DNA of 64,000 nucleotides from an uncultured Kangiella sp. (GTDB lineage Bacteria; Pseudomonadota; Gammaproteobacteria; Enterobacterales; Kangiellaceae): NCBI GenBank assembly GCA_947503345.1, contig CANNCW010000001.1, positions 496,001-560,000 of the forward strand, read 5' to 3'. The stretch's first letter is position 1. Every line of letters begins with the position of its first letter. The notes beneath the pieces are model-generated. The model was not told the origin of the DNA, searched no databases, and saw nothing but the letters and a program-made list of their open reading frames with translations. The position numbers were made by a program, and so were the translations under genes. Positions 24,857 through 34,233 of the stretch are shown in pieces.

Positions 24857-26246
24857 ATTTGTTAGACCAAATTTATTTTGGAAGATATTTTTATGGTTTT
24901 GGCTAGCTACACTTTCGGTGTTAGCAAGCACAGTCTTTTTATATAGTTTATCCGAGCAAGAAAGTCGGCTCATTCCTATTGAACGCTCCGAAAGAATTGA
25001 GTTGCGGAAAACCGCTATTTTTGTTCAGCAAAAGAAATTAATTGATAAGTACGATGAACTTAAAATTCTCCAGCCCAAAAAGATAGAAAAAATCTTATCT
25101 AAAACTTTTATTTTAGACAAATATGGAAAAGATCTTTTTGATCGTGATGTGCCTGAAGCTATTTATAAGTTGAGGGCCTTCAATAAGCGACGTCAACAGC
25201 TAGCAAAAGTTATCAATAATAACGAAGCTTACTTTGGTCCAGAAGTTGTTTTCAATCGTGGAAAGCATTATCAACTTTATTTAAGTAAAAAGACACAACA
25301 GCATTTTTACTCCGTTATATCTCATATCTATCACTCTACTTCAATTTGGACTATTCTGGCCGCTTTCGGCATTAGTGGATTAGTTTGTTTTGGGTTGGCT
25401 TGGTATTTAACCCGCCCTATTCATCAACTACAAAAAGCCACTCAAGCCTTTGCGGCAGGCGATTTACAAGCTCGCGCAACTAACTATATGGGCAATCGTC
25501 ATGATGAATTTATCGATCTGGCTAAAGATTTCGATCAGATGGCCAATAAGATTGACAAAATGATCCACTCACAAAAACGCTTACTCAGCGATGTATCGCA
25601 TGAGTTACGATCTCCACTGACTCGTATGCAAATAGCTTCAGGACTAGCTTTAAATAAAGCTACTGATGATAATCGAAATCATCTTGAAAGAATTGAAACC
25701 GAGATTGAAAGGCTCGATGAAATGATTGGTGAATTATTGCAAGTCGCGGCCTTAGAGCGCGGCAACTTCTATGAAGAAAAGTCACAGTTCATTTTAAATG
25801 ATTTAATTTCGGTTTTAGTAAACGATGCTAAATTTGAGGCTTCGGCGCACAACAAGTCTGTAACATTTAAGGCTGAAAAAGAATTTGAATTTACAGGCTA
25901 CTACGGCTTAATTGCTCGCTCAGTTGAGAACATTTTAAGGAATGCCATACGCCATACAAAGTCGCAAACCACAGTGGACTTAAAGCTCTACCAATATGAC
26001 GATCAAATTAAAATTCAAATATTAGATCAAGGCTCAGGTGTGAAAGAAGAACATATCAACAAAATCTTTGAACCTTTCTATCGGCCAACTGAAGCTCGAG
26101 AAAGGACCTCCGGTGGCACTGGTCTTGGGTTAGCTATTGCTAAGCGTGGAGTTGAAGCCAATGGTGGTAATATTTATGCGGAAAATGGTGTTAATTGTGG
26201 CCTTGCTGATGGCTTAAAAGTAACTATCACCCTTCCTATTAACTAA
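24837..26246 (+). CDS. cpxA: CpxA-type sensor histidine kinase
   Basis: Inner-membrane kinase. The ATG at 24837 is chosen because it gives a normal short cytoplasmic tail before the first membrane segment (FWKIFLWFWLATLSVLAS); the longer frame from 24786 reads deep into the regulator gene. A periplasmic domain of about 130 residues is followed by a second membrane segment, a HAMP domain, the H-box with H255 in SDVSHELRSPLTR, the N-box ENILRNAIRHT, and G-boxes DQGSG and GGTGLGLAIAK. The 470-residue length is close to CpxA. It probably senses envelope stress and is restrained by the divergent LTXXQ protein. Confidence 0.87.
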   Translation: MSLSIRKFVRPNLFWKIFLWFWLATLSVLASTVFLYSLSEQESRLIPIERSERIELRKTAIFVQQKKLIDKYDELKILQPKKIEKILSKTFILDKYGKDLFDRDVPEAIYKLRAFNKRRQQLAKVINNNEAYFGPEVVFNRGKHYQLYLSKKTQQHFYSVISHIYHSTSIWTILAAFGISGLVCFGLAWYLTRPIHQLQKATQAFAAGDLQARATNYMGNRHDEFIDLAKDFDQMANKIDKMIHSQKRLLSDVSHELRSPLTRMQIASGLALNKATDDNRNHLERIETEIERLDEMIGELLQVAALERGNFYEEKSQFILNDLISVLVNDAKFEASAHNKSVTFKAEKEFEFTGYYGLIARSVENILRNAIRHTKSQTTVDLKLYQYDDQIKIQILDQGSGVKEEHINKIFEPFYRPTEARERTSGGTGLGLAIAKRGVEANGGNIYAENGVNCGLADGLKVTITLPIN

Positions 26247-26263
26247 AATTAGCTCTAGTTAAT
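26238..26263. terminator. Short inverted repeat between convergent genes
   Basis: ATTAACTA and TAGTTAAT form an 8-bp stem followed by TTTT on the plus strand. It overlaps both the kinase stop and the end of the LysE-family gene. The stem is weak and AT-only, so the call is tentative. Confidence 0.35.
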
Positions 26264-26908
26264 TTTCGCGAATAATAATACTAGAGCCAAACCAATTAAG
26301 AAAACACCAAGTACTCTATCAATTAAATATCCTGAACTTGCAAAGAAGCTGCGCACCTTTTTTTGACTCAATAATAAGGACAAGCTAACAAACCAAACTC
26401 CAGTAGCAAAAGCCATCCAAGTTCCGTATATGGCTTGGATACCTATTGGTGTGGTAACGCTAATTAATCCTGTAAATAGTGAAAAGAAAAACAAAGTTGC
26501 TTTGGGGTTAAGCACATTGGTAATAAATCCTTGTCGGAATGCTTTTGACAACAGCATTGATTCTGTAGTTTTTTCTAGTTGTTGAGCTTTGTCTGAAGTT
26601 GGCTTTTTTGCTTGAATAGCTTGTAGACCTATATAACCTAGGTAACAGGCGCCGGCAACTTTAATCGCAGTAAACAACCATGGAGTGCTTTTTATTAAGG
26701 CGCCAACGCCTACTAAAGCAACTGCTACATGCACAAATATTGCTAAGCCTATACCTATACTTGTGACTATTGCGGGTTTTCTGCCAAATAAAAGACTCTG
26801 CCTCATTACTATCGCAAAATCAGGCCCAGGGCTTGCCACAGCTAATATATGAGCAGTGGCAATTAATAAAAATTCTTGCCAGTAATTATCAAATAATTCC
26901 GTCAACAT
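26255..26908 (-). CDS. LysE/RhtB family amino-acid exporter
   Basis: Membrane transporter with about six hydrophobic segments. The family start motif AVASPGPDFAIVMRQSL is present near residue 25, and the segment FRQGFITNVLNPKATLFFFSLF is typical of RhtB proteins, which export homoserine, threonine or related amino acids. The substrate is unknown. The start at 26908 forms a TAATG overlap with the upstream DedA-family gene; an ATG at 26926 is the alternative. Confidence 0.9.
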   Translation of the reverse strand: MLTELFDNYWQEFLLIATAHILAVASPGPDFAIVMRQSLLFGRKPAIVTSIGIGLAIFVHVAVALVGVGALIKSTPWLFTAIKVAGACYLGYIGLQAIQAKKPTSDKAQQLEKTTESMLLSKAFRQGFITNVLNPKATLFFFSLFTGLISVTTPIGIQAIYGTWMAFATGVWFVSLSLLLSQKKVRSFFASSGYLIDRVLGVFLIGLALVLLFAKIN

Positions 26909-27669
26909 TAAGTAATTACCCCCCAAATTTTTTGGAGCAAATCTAACATTAACTTTCCGTATTCAGTAAACAACAAAAAACATACTGTCACGATAAAAAT
27001 TATCACCATCAATAAAGCAACCCAATGACGTTTTGTCTCCAAACTTTTATTATTTAGACCTACTTTATAACGATCAATTAGATATCTAATCAGCATCCAT
27101 AGCGGAACTAGTAACATTACTATAGAGCCTAACAAGATCCACATTTGCTCTTGCGCAAATGTTAATGCCGCTCCAACTAAGACCCCCGGCATCAAATAGA
27201 CAGGTGCCCAAATAAGTGTTGCCATAATAACAGCCAAAACAAACTTCTTTATTGGCATATCTAATATTCCAGCTACCAGCGAAATAACTGCCCGTATGGG
27301 CCCTATAAACTGTCCAACTAAAATTCCTGCAAATCCATGTTGCTTAAAAAAACTCTCTGCCTTTTGCATCATGGATTGATGCCGCTTCACCCATGACCAT
27401 TGATGCACTTTATCGTTAAAGTAAAAACCTACTGAAAAAGACACTAATTGTCCTAATGATGCCCCTATAAAACTAGCTAAGCTCATTACCCAAAAATTCA
27501 AATGACCAGCGCCAATTAATGACCCGACCCCAACTAATAGCAACCAACCAGGTACTGCTAAACCAATAATTGCCAATGATTCCAAAAAGGCAATAGCAAA
27601 AACCACCAATCCCGCCCAATGAGGATTAGCGCTGATCCAATTTAAAATTTCATTAACCATTTGTTCCAT
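26908..27669 (-). CDS. DedA family membrane protein
   Basis: SNARE-associated/DedA-family inner-membrane protein of 253 residues, several of which act in lipid carrier recycling and membrane homeostasis. The characteristic segments are FLESLAIIGLAVPGW, ASFIGASLGQLVSF near residues 65-80, and FKQHGFAGILVGQFIGPIRA with the conserved G-x-F-x-P-x-R-A. A C-terminal extension adds two further membrane segments. It is co-transcribed with the LysE-family gene. Confidence 0.9.
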   Translation of the reverse strand: MEQMVNEILNWISANPHWAGLVVFAIAFLESLAIIGLAVPGWLLLVGVGSLIGAGHLNFWVMSLASFIGASLGQLVSFSVGFYFNDKVHQWSWVKRHQSMMQKAESFFKQHGFAGILVGQFIGPIRAVISLVAGILDMPIKKFVLAVIMATLIWAPVYLMPGVLVGAALTFAQEQMWILLGSIVMLLVPLWMLIRYLIDRYKVGLNNKSLETKRHWVALLMVIIFIVTVCFLLFTEYGKLMLDLLQKIWGVIT

Positions 27670-27782
27670 CAGCGCATGATGACGAAAATCATTAGAAAAG
27701 TCGATAGCTGGTTAGTATTTGTCTTGCTAATTATATATGAGTCGTTTATCTTTCTATAATTATCCAAATTTAGCCCAATATT

Positions 27783-28229
27783 ATGAGCGATCAATACAAA
27801 ACTATTATTCAACAACGTCAACCACAAGACGTCGAGATATTTCAAAACATTCACCCGGATGTAGCTCCACCTCGTTTAGAAATTGACCAAATGAATTTAG
27901 CCAATCGCGAAATAAATGATTACCGTTCATCTGGTGAATTAATCCGTAGTTTAGCCAATACTATTCGATTATGGCGACAAAATACCCCAGCTGATGCGCA
28001 ACCGGCAATCAGTGCAATTCTATCGGGCGGACTTCAGATTCAAGTTAGTCGCTTAGCACAAGAGTCTTTCCACGGTATTCGAATTGAAGGGACTGCAGGT
28101 GGAAATCCTTGCATGGTATTAACCCACCAATCAAATGTGCAATTACTTTGTTATATTGAAAAAATTGCTGAAGAAGCGCCCGAGAAAAAGATAGGGTTCA
28201 TTATTGATGGTAAAGAAACGGAAGAATAA
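27783..28229 (+). CDS. Hypothetical soluble protein
   Basis: No family recognised. The 148-residue protein lacks signal and membrane segments. The N-terminal half is hydrophilic and helical; the C-terminal part (LQIQVSRLAQESFHGIRIEGTAGGNPCMVLTHQ region) looks like an antiparallel beta domain, ending acidic. The first base of its own ATG is only 114 bp from the divergent DedA gene. It converges on the ACT-like gene through a perfect 12-bp terminator. Confidence 0.65.
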   Translation: MSDQYKTIIQQRQPQDVEIFQNIHPDVAPPRLEIDQMNLANREINDYRSSGELIRSLANTIRLWRQNTPADAQPAISAILSGGLQIQVSRLAQESFHGIRIEGTAGGNPCMVLTHQSNVQLLCYIEKIAEEAPEKKIGFIIDGKETEE

Positions 28230-28232
28230 GCG

Positions 28233-28263
28233 TATAAGAAGCTACTTCTAATAGCTTCTTATA
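28233..28263. terminator. Bidirectional terminator between convergent genes
   Basis: A perfect 12-bp inverted repeat, TATAAGAAGCTA, loop CTTCTAA, TAGCTTCTTATA. It contains the stop codon of the ACT-like gene (28259-28261). Confidence 0.7.
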
Positions 28264-28849
28264 TTACTTTTTGGAACGAGTCTAATTGTTCATCATCAGC
28301 AAGATCTTGATTAAGCATTAAAACAGTCATTCCTGTTTCTTTTCCAAGCTGATACAACTCTTCCTGAATTTCATTTTCATCCACTACATATTCAGTTGCT
28401 ACTGTTATATGTGAGTGGACTTGTGCATTATTACTAGCATCTATTTTGATAGAGTCTTGCATTGACTCAACAACGAGTCGATGGCGGCTTAGCCATTTTA
28501 AAAATTTCAACTTAAAATCCGAGTTTTCAGCACCCCATGCTTCTAATTCAAATCGCATTTGTTCATGAATTCTTTGACCCTGCTCATTTGTTAATATCTG
28601 AGTATCAAAACGAACACTATAAGAAGTTAAACTATCGAGACAAGTAATAAAGGGTTTGAGATACATATGGTTAATGGCAATTTTCATTAAACCTGTAAAT
28701 TGCAAACCAACGCGATTAAAATGACTTGAGACAAAACGGCCTTTAAATCGATAAAGAATTTCAGAGATAGTCAGCAATATATCCTCATGCTCACTACCAT
28801 GCACTGTTAGTACTAGCTCTTTGTCTAGTTTAAGCTCAGAATCCGCCAC
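28259..28849 (-). CDS. Probable ACT-domain protein (GcvR-like layout)
   Basis: 196 residues. The first part (KELVLTVHGSEHEDILLTIS, then VSSHFNRVGLQFTGLMKIAI) follows the beta-alpha-beta pattern of an ACT domain, and a second similar unit ends near SHITVATEYVV and MTVLMLN. This resembles tandem ACT regulators such as GcvR, the antagonist of GcvA. The key ligand residues cannot be verified by eye and no gcv genes are nearby. Treat the function as unknown with an ACT-like fold. Confidence 0.6.
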   Translation of the reverse strand: MADSELKLDKELVLTVHGSEHEDILLTISEILYRFKGRFVSSHFNRVGLQFTGLMKIAINHMYLKPFITCLDSLTSYSVRFDTQILTNEQGQRIHEQMRFELEAWGAENSDFKLKFLKWLSRHRLVVESMQDSIKIDASNNAQVHSHITVATEYVVDENEIQEELYQLGKETGMTVLMLNQDLADDEQLDSFQKVI

Positions 28850-29073
28850 CTTGCCCCCTCTGTATGTAAGCCCTTGATGTTCGTTTATTTTTAACTATAT
28901 ATAGGGCTATGGTTGCTCTAAAGTACAAGATAGCTGGTTATAATTCAACCAAGCTTAATGTGAGGTAAGTCACAAAAAGAAAACATTTGTCAAACATACT
29001 CCTATCATTTGTTTTAACTCATAATTCTAGCTAGTATGAGTAATAAATCCTTATAAAATGGAGTGTCTTTATT

Positions 29074-29895
29074 ATGCGATTAATTTTATTAACCAGCTTA
29101 ATATTACTTGCCTCGGGCTGTGCAACTTCGCCAACCGGTAAGAAGTACGTAAAAATCTTTCCTGATAGTCAAATGAGCCAAATGGGTGCAGCAGCATTCA
29201 CTTCTATGAAGAAAAGTCAGAAACTTGATTCTTCACCTAGCAGCAATCGTTACGTTCAATGTATTGTTAACGCTTTAATTCCTGAGTTACTGGTAGAAGA
29301 TCAGCGTATTTTTGGTAAAAAGGCCCGTATGCACAAAACTCAATGGGAAGTGAGTGTATTCGATGAAGCTACACCTAACGCCTTTGCCTTACCGGGTGGA
29401 AAGATCGGCGTCCATACTGGCATGTTCAAAGTTGCCAGCAATACTGATATGTTAGCTTCAGTGATTGGTCATGAAATAGGTCATGTTTGGGCTGAGCATG
29501 GTAACGCTCGTATGTCCAATCAAACACTTGGCAACACAGCTTTACAATTAACGGCTATTTTAGGTGGAACTGAAACACAGCAGAAACAACAAGTATTAGG
29601 TTTGTTAGGAGTAGCCACTCAAGTTGGCGGATTAAAGTTTAGCCGTGATCACGAATCTGAATCTGACAATCTTGGCTTAACATTAATGGCTCGTGCCGGT
29701 TTTGATCCTAGAGCAAGCGTGCAAGTTTGGCAAAATATGTCTAGAATGGCACAAGGTCGAAAACCTCCAGAGTTTCTTTCAACTCATCCGTCGAATCAGA
29801 CTCGGATTAATGATTTAAATCGAAAAATGCCTAAGGCCTTAGAGCTTTATCATCAAGCGAAAGCCCAAGGTAAAAAGCCTAATTGCCGACTATAA
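29074..29895 (+). CDS. M48-family metalloprotease lipoprotein
   Basis: Outer-envelope zinc protease of the LoiP/Oma1 type. The lipobox LASGC gives a lipidated C16. The HExxH site is H133-E-I-G-H137, and the third ligand lies in the HESESD segment. The length of 273 residues is usual. In E. coli the relative LoiP (YggG) takes part in envelope protein quality control. It has its own ~220-bp upstream region and a strong terminator after it. Confidence 0.92.
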   Translation: MRLILLTSLILLASGCATSPTGKKYVKIFPDSQMSQMGAAAFTSMKKSQKLDSSPSSNRYVQCIVNALIPELLVEDQRIFGKKARMHKTQWEVSVFDEATPNAFALPGGKIGVHTGMFKVASNTDMLASVIGHEIGHVWAEHGNARMSNQTLGNTALQLTAILGGTETQQKQQVLGLLGVATQVGGLKFSRDHESESDNLGLTLMARAGFDPRASVQVWQNMSRMAQGRKPPEFLSTHPSNQTRINDLNRKMPKALELYHQAKAQGKKPNCRL

Positions 29896-29900
29896 GCGTA

Positions 29901-29928
29901 AAAAAAGCCGAGCATTGCTCGGCTTTTT
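29901..29928. terminator. Bidirectional intrinsic terminator
   Basis: AGCCGAGC, loop ATT, GCTCGGCT flanked by A6 on one side and T5 on the other. It lies between the M48 protease and the convergent GST gene. Confidence 0.92.
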
Positions 29929-29947
29929 ATAATTAATATAAAATGTT

Positions 29948-30616
29948 TTAATTCGCTAACGCCACAAGATAACCATCTCGCTCATATAAAGCTTCGTTAT
30001 ATAACTCTTCAAAATCTTCGACCACAGATTTCTGAACGGCTTCTATTGATAAAATATTATCGCGCCATTTGGTTAGCTTTTTAAAATCTTCTAGTGAATC
30101 TTCACCTGTTTCATCCGCTAAAATCTGGCTACGCATTAAAAAAGGTGCAAATGCCACATCTACTAAACCAAACTTATCGTCAGCGAAAAAGCCATTAGCT
30201 TCAACCTGTTGTTCTAAATGTGCTAATTTCTTAGCAAGATCTGATTGTATTTGACGGAAGGTTTGTTCACGACGAGCTTGAGTGAGCTGGTATTGAGCAT
30301 TATTAAGACTGCTACTAAATTCAATCCATGCTCGATGCTTTGCTTTAGTTAATGAATCTGCAGGCAACATACTTTCACCATAAGTTTCATCTAAAAACTC
30401 ATTAATAACTGCTGACTCAAAAAGAACTTCTTCACCGACTCTCATCAAAGGAACTTTACCCAAAGGAGAAATCGACAAAAACCAATCTGGTTTTTTATTT
30501 AAATCGATATACTCAATCGTGTGCTCAACTTCTTTATGGTTCAAGGTTATTACAGCCCTTTGAACAAAGGGACATAATTTAAAACTTACTAAAATTGGTT
30601 GCTCTATTTTACTCAT
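29948..30616 (-). CDS. Glutathione S-transferase family protein
   Basis: A 222-residue protein with the thioredoxin-like N-terminal domain and helical C-terminal domain. The active-site region is LCPFVQRA with C15, followed by the glutathione-binding cis-proline and ESAVINEFLDE motif. The cysteine active site and overall layout resemble omega-class or SspA-like GSTs, which act as thiol transferases, rather than Ser/Tyr enzymes. The substrate is unknown. It lies downstream of slyD but after a terminator. Confidence 0.88.
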   Translation of the reverse strand: MSKIEQPILVSFKLCPFVQRAVITLNHKEVEHTIEYIDLNKKPDWFLSISPLGKVPLMRVGEEVLFESAVINEFLDETYGESMLPADSLTKAKHRAWIEFSSSLNNAQYQLTQARREQTFRQIQSDLAKKLAHLEQQVEANGFFADDKFGLVDVAFAPFLMRSQILADETGEDSLEDFKKLTKWRDNILSIEAVQKSVVEDFEELYNEALYERDGYLVALAN

Positions 30617-30693
30617 GTTTAATCTGTAGGAGTAATTTTGTATTTAATGTAAAGCTAATCGACAGGAATTGCAATAAACTTCATTCTAACCCA

Positions 30694-30719
30694 TAAAAAA
30701 AGCGACCCTAGAGTCGCTT
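30694..30719 (-). terminator. Intrinsic terminator downstream of slyD
   Basis: On the minus strand AGCGAC, loop TCTAGG, GTCGCT is followed by a run of six T. Confidence 0.85.
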
Positions 30720-30728
30720 CAGAATAAT

Positions 30729-31211
30729 TTAATGGTGATGCCCACCTTCACCATGTACGTGGCCATGAGCAATTTCTTCTTCACTAGCATCACGCACTTG
30801 TTTAACTGTTACATCAAAGTGTAATTCAATACCGGCCAATGGATGATTTCCGTCGACAGTAACCATTTCGTTCTCTACTTTAGTAACCGTAATCAATTGA
30901 GGACCATTTGGAGATTCAGCTTGAAACTGCATACCTTCTTCGACTTTTTCAACACCCTGGAAAGCACTTAATGGAACTTCTTTTACCATCTCTTGATTAT
31001 ACTGGCCATAAGCTTCATCTGGGTTGACTACAACTTCAACTTGATCACCTTCCGACTTGCCTACTAAAGCACTTTCAAGACCAGGAACAATATTATGAAA
31101 GCCGCATAAAAAAGCTAATGGTTCAGTTCCTTCCGAAGTATCAATCATCTGACCTTCAGCAGTCTTAACACTGTAATCAATAACAGCTACTTTATTTTTT
31201 TCAATTTGCAT
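30729..31211 (-). CDS. slyD: SlyD-type FKBP peptidyl-prolyl isomerase
   Basis: Prolyl isomerase and metallochaperone. The FKBP core starts at KVAVIDYSVKTAEGQ, and the insert-in-flap region with NPDEAYGQYN is the mark of SlyD-like proteins. The C-terminus is His-rich (HGHVHGEGGHHH) and probably binds nickel or other metals, though it is shorter than in E. coli. The ATG at 31211 is chosen: it has GAGAGA upstream and gives 160 residues, while the longer frame to 31286 adds an unrelated N-terminus. Confidence 0.9.
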   Translation of the reverse strand: MQIEKNKVAVIDYSVKTAEGQMIDTSEGTEPLAFLCGFHNIVPGLESALVGKSEGDQVEVVVNPDEAYGQYNQEMVKEVPLSAFQGVEKVEEGMQFQAESPNGPQLITVTKVENEMVTVDGNHPLAGIELHFDVTVKQVRDASEEEIAHGHVHGEGGHHH

Positions 31212-31382
31212 AATATTCTCTCTTAGTTTGTCTTGCTTAGTTCTAACGTTAATTTCGGTTATCGCCAACGTAAAAAACAAACGCAAACTAAAATAACCAG
31301 TTTTAAAATTTAAGTTCTATTACTCTACTAGTAAATAAACCGTGGATTTTTAAATGCCTCGTTCTAATTCAAAAAGGCCACT

Positions 31383-32360
31383 TTATTTGATTTTCTTGCC
31401 GGCAGCTTGTTGATCGGCGTGATACGACGATCTCACCATTGGTCCACTTGCTACATTGGTAAAACCTAATTCTTCAGCAATCCTTCCCAGTTCATCAAAC
31501 TCTGCTGGTGGCATAAAACGCATCACAGGGTGATGGTATTTACTCGGCTGTAAATATTGACCAAGTGTCAGCATATCCACACCATGCGCTCGAAGATCTT
31601 TCATCACTTCGATAATTTCTTCATTGGTTTCACCTAACCCGATCATCAAGCCAGACTTAGTGGGAATGCCTGGATAACGTTCTTTAAACTGTTTTAATAA
31701 GTCCAATGACCATTGATAATCCGCACCTGGACGCGCTTGTTTGTATAAGCGCGGTACTGTTTCTAAATTATGATTAAAAACATCAGGTAAACCACCAGCC
31801 ATTAGCTCCAAAGCTTTTTCCATACGTCCACGGAAATCAGGAACTAACACTTCAATTTTTAATTCAGGGTTTTGTTCACGTGCCACTCTCACGCATTCGG
31901 TAATATGAGCAGAACCGCCATCGCGTAGATCGTCGCGATCAACAGAGGTGATGACAACATAATTTAAACCCATAGACTTTACCGAGTCTGCTAAATTCTG
32001 AGGCTCTTCTGGATCTAAAGGTAAAGGACGACCGTGCGCAACATCGCAGAAAGGACAGCGTCTAGTACAAACGTCACCCATAATCATAAAAGTCGCGGTT
32101 CCATGACCAAAGCATTCAGGCAGATTTGGACAAGAAGCTTCTTCACAAACAGTATGCAACTTCTTATCACGCAACATATCTTTAATCTTGGTGATTTGAT
32201 TGCCATTAGGTAAACGCACACGGATCCAATCTGGCTTTCGTGGCATTTCTTCAGTTGGCATGATTTTTACAGGAATTCGCGCCATCTTGTCTTCGGCACG
32301 CATCTTTTGACCAGGGATCACCTTACCGGTAACTCGCCCTTTTTTTACTTGTTCAGACAT
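31383..32360 (-). CDS. lipA: Lipoyl synthase
   Basis: Radical-SAM enzyme inserting two sulphurs into octanoyl groups on lipoyl domains. The auxiliary cluster ligands C72, C77 and C83 are in [12 protein letters not shown]; the radical-SAM ligands C98, C102 and C105 are in CTRRCPFC. The final RSSYHADQ provides the serine ligand of the auxiliary cluster. The length of 325 residues is usual. lipB lies 14 bp upstream, so the two steps are co-transcribed. Confidence 0.97.
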   Translation of the reverse strand: MSEQVKKGRVTGKVIPGQKMRAEDKMARIPVKIMPTEEMPRKPDWIRVRLPNGNQITKIKDMLRDKKLHTVCEEASCPNLPECFGHGTATFMIMGDVCTRRCPFCDVAHGRPLPLDPEEPQNLADSVKSMGLNYVVITSVDRDDLRDGGSAHITECVRVAREQNPELKIEVLVPDFRGRMEKALELMAGGLPDVFNHNLETVPRLYKQARPGADYQWSLDLLKQFKERYPGIPTKSGLMIGLGETNEEIIEVMKDLRAHGVDMLTLGQYLQPSKYHHPVMRFMPPAEFDELGRIAEELGFTNVASGPMVRSSYHADQQAAGKKIK

Positions 32361-32374
32361 GAGTCTCTCTTTAC

Positions 32375-33043
32375 TTATTCGGCGGTTTGTAAATCTTCTA
32401 AACCGACCTTTTCAAGTCGCTTAGTATAACCTAATTTCTCACACAATTGATCAATCAAGTCAGATTGAATACGTTCCAATGATTCAGGACCACCCTTCGT
32501 CGATACTTGCGTCATCTCCATTCCTTGATACCCACAGGGATTAATTCGTGAAAAAGGCTCTAAATCCATATTTACATTTAGCGCTAAACCATGGAATGAC
32601 TTCCCTTTCCGAATTCGTAAACCCAATGAGCAAATTTTTTGTTCACCTGTATAAACTCCGGGAGCATCTGCTCTTGGCGCAGCTTCAATACCATAAATAG
32701 CGAGCATATCGACAATGGCATTTTCGATCCCAGAAACCAAATCTCGTGGCCCCATATTTTTACGGCGCAAATCAATCATAAAATAGGCCACTTGTTGGCC
32801 TGGACCATGGTAAGTAACTTGACCACCACGATCCACTTGAACTACTGGTATATCGCCAGGGAATAGTAGATGTTCTTCTTTACCTGCTTGGCCTTGCGTA
32901 AATACAGGATCATGCTCTACCAACCAAATTTCATCTAAGACTTGTTGGTTACGCTCATCGGTAAAGGCCTGCATGGCTTTCCAAATAGGCACATAATCTT
33001 GACGACCAAGCTCTCTTATTACGACACTTTTTTCTATTGACAT
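32375..33043 (-). CDS. lipB: Octanoyl-ACP:protein octanoyltransferase
   Basis: Transfers octanoyl groups from ACP to lipoyl domains. The catalytic pair is K136 in QKICSLG and C170 in [11 protein letters not shown]. The motif [11 protein letters not shown] is also present. The length of 222 residues matches the family. It stands between the DUF493 gene and lipA, as in E. coli. Confidence 0.97.
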   Translation of the reverse strand: MSIEKSVVIRELGRQDYVPIWKAMQAFTDERNQQVLDEIWLVEHDPVFTQGQAGKEEHLLFPGDIPVVQVDRGGQVTYHGPGQQVAYFMIDLRRKNMGPRDLVSGIENAIVDMLAIYGIEAAPRADAPGVYTGEQKICSLGLRIRKGKSFHGLALNVNMDLEPFSRINPCGYQGMEMTQVSTKGGPESLERIQSDLIDQLCEKLGYTKRLEKVGLEDLQTAE

Positions 33044-33055
33044 CAGTTCAACTCA

Positions 33056-33325
33056 CTAGAGGGTCATTTTCACGCCATCTACCGTGAAAACATCTTTATA
33101 CAAAGCATCTACTTGCTCTTTATTGGTCACTCGAATGTTAAATGATAAGGAAACATAATTACCATTACGACTCGGCTTCGAGCTTGGTATTTGATTGGTT
33201 GGAGCATGACGATTGACCACCTCAAGCACTTCCAAGTCCACACCTTCACGATTGACAGCCATCACTTTAAAGCAAATGTCCGCAGGAAATTCCCACACTT
33301 TATCTCTATCGTAATTTTGATTCAT
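33056..33325 (-). CDS. ybeD: DUF493 (YbeD) family protein
   Basis: A small (89-residue) conserved protein with an ACT-like ferredoxin fold. The segments FPADICFKVMAVN, the SKPSRNGNYVSLSFNIRV part and the end TVDGVKMTL are typical. Function is unsettled; it is conserved next to lipB-dacA. Spacing to lipB and the aminotransferase is 12 bp on each side. Confidence 0.92.
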   Translation of the reverse strand: MNQNYDRDKVWEFPADICFKVMAVNREGVDLEVLEVVNRHAPTNQIPSSKPSRNGNYVSLSFNIRVTNKEQVDALYKDVFTVDGVKMTL

Positions 33326-33337
33326 TCGATTAACGCC

Positions 33338-34210
33338 TTATATTTCCGGAAATTGTCCGTGATACAGTTCAAATTTCAATTTTTGGTAAGCCGCATTTAT
33401 CTCGTGCCAAACCTTACCGACTTTACCACCACCAATTTTAACATGGTTTAAACTCAATACAGGGCGAATTTCTTTATTGGAACTAGTCAACCAGATTTCA
33501 TCGGCTTCCACTAAGTCAGCCATTAATAACTCAGTCTGACGGACTCTGTAACCCAGCTGCTTAGCCAATAAAATAACAAACTCTCGAGTCACTCCAGCAA
33601 GCACTTCGTCATTTAATGACGGTGTTAATAGTTCACCTGATTTTACCATGAACACATTACTTGCAGTTGCTTCAACCACTCTGCCCTGTCGCACTAATAT
33701 GGCGTCATCGGCGCCAGATTCAAGAGCTTTTTGCAATAAAAGGCAGTTGGCCAGTAAGCTGGTGGTTTTTATATCACAGCGATCCCAACGAATATCTTCA
33801 CAAGTTACTGCACTTATTCCTATTGGTTCCAGCGAGTCGTCATAAACTGGAGGTAATTCAGAAACCATGGCAAACACAGTTGGAGTTAAACCCTTAGGAA
33901 ACTCATGGCTACGGATAGGGTAAGCTCCTCTGGTTACCTGCAAATACAGCGAAGCTTGCCTAAGATCATTTTTCGCTAACAGTCGCTCAGCAATCGCTAA
34001 CCATTCCTTTTTATCAAATACCAAGCCCAGTTTAATTTGTTGTAAGCTTCGGTTTAAGCGTTCAATATGCTCAGAAAAGCGAAAGTAATTTCCAGCATAA
34101 GCTGGGATCACTTCATAAACCGAATCCGCAAACAAAAAGCCCCGGTCATATACCGAGACTTTTGCTTCTGAGTCTTCCAGCCACTCACCATTTAAATAAA
34201 CAATAGCCAT
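33338..34210 (-). CDS. dat: D-amino acid aminotransferase (class IV PLP)
   Basis: Class IV aminotransferase, 290 residues. The PLP lysine is K148 in RCDIKTTSLLANCLLLQ. The early YDRGFLFADSVYEVIPAYAG segment and EATASNVFMVKSGELLTP fit D-alanine aminotransferase more than branched-chain enzymes. Its place between dacA and ybeD, as in pseudomonads, links it to D-Ala/D-Glu supply for peptidoglycan. Aminodeoxychorismate lyase is the main alternative for this fold but the context argues against it. Confidence 0.87.
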   Translation of the reverse strand: MAIVYLNGEWLEDSEAKVSVYDRGFLFADSVYEVIPAYAGNYFRFSEHIERLNRSLQQIKLGLVFDKKEWLAIAERLLAKNDLRQASLYLQVTRGAYPIRSHEFPKGLTPTVFAMVSELPPVYDDSLEPIGISAVTCEDIRWDRCDIKTTSLLANCLLLQKALESGADDAILVRQGRVVEATASNVFMVKSGELLTPSLNDEVLAGVTREFVILLAKQLGYRVRQTELLMADLVEADEIWLTSSNKEIRPVLSLNHVKIGGGKVGKVWHEINAAYQKLKFELYHGQFPEI

Positions 34211-34233
34211 TTAACTAACTCTAATAGGCATCA

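Noticed and set aside
27669..27854. Open frame of 61 codons on the minus strand upstream of the DedA-family gene
   Set aside because: It overlaps the start of a better-supported plus-strand gene and has no family features.
31212..31286. Longer N-terminus of slyD
   Set aside because: SlyD proteins begin with the FKBP core; the extra 25 residues lack a ribosome binding site or a signal peptide.
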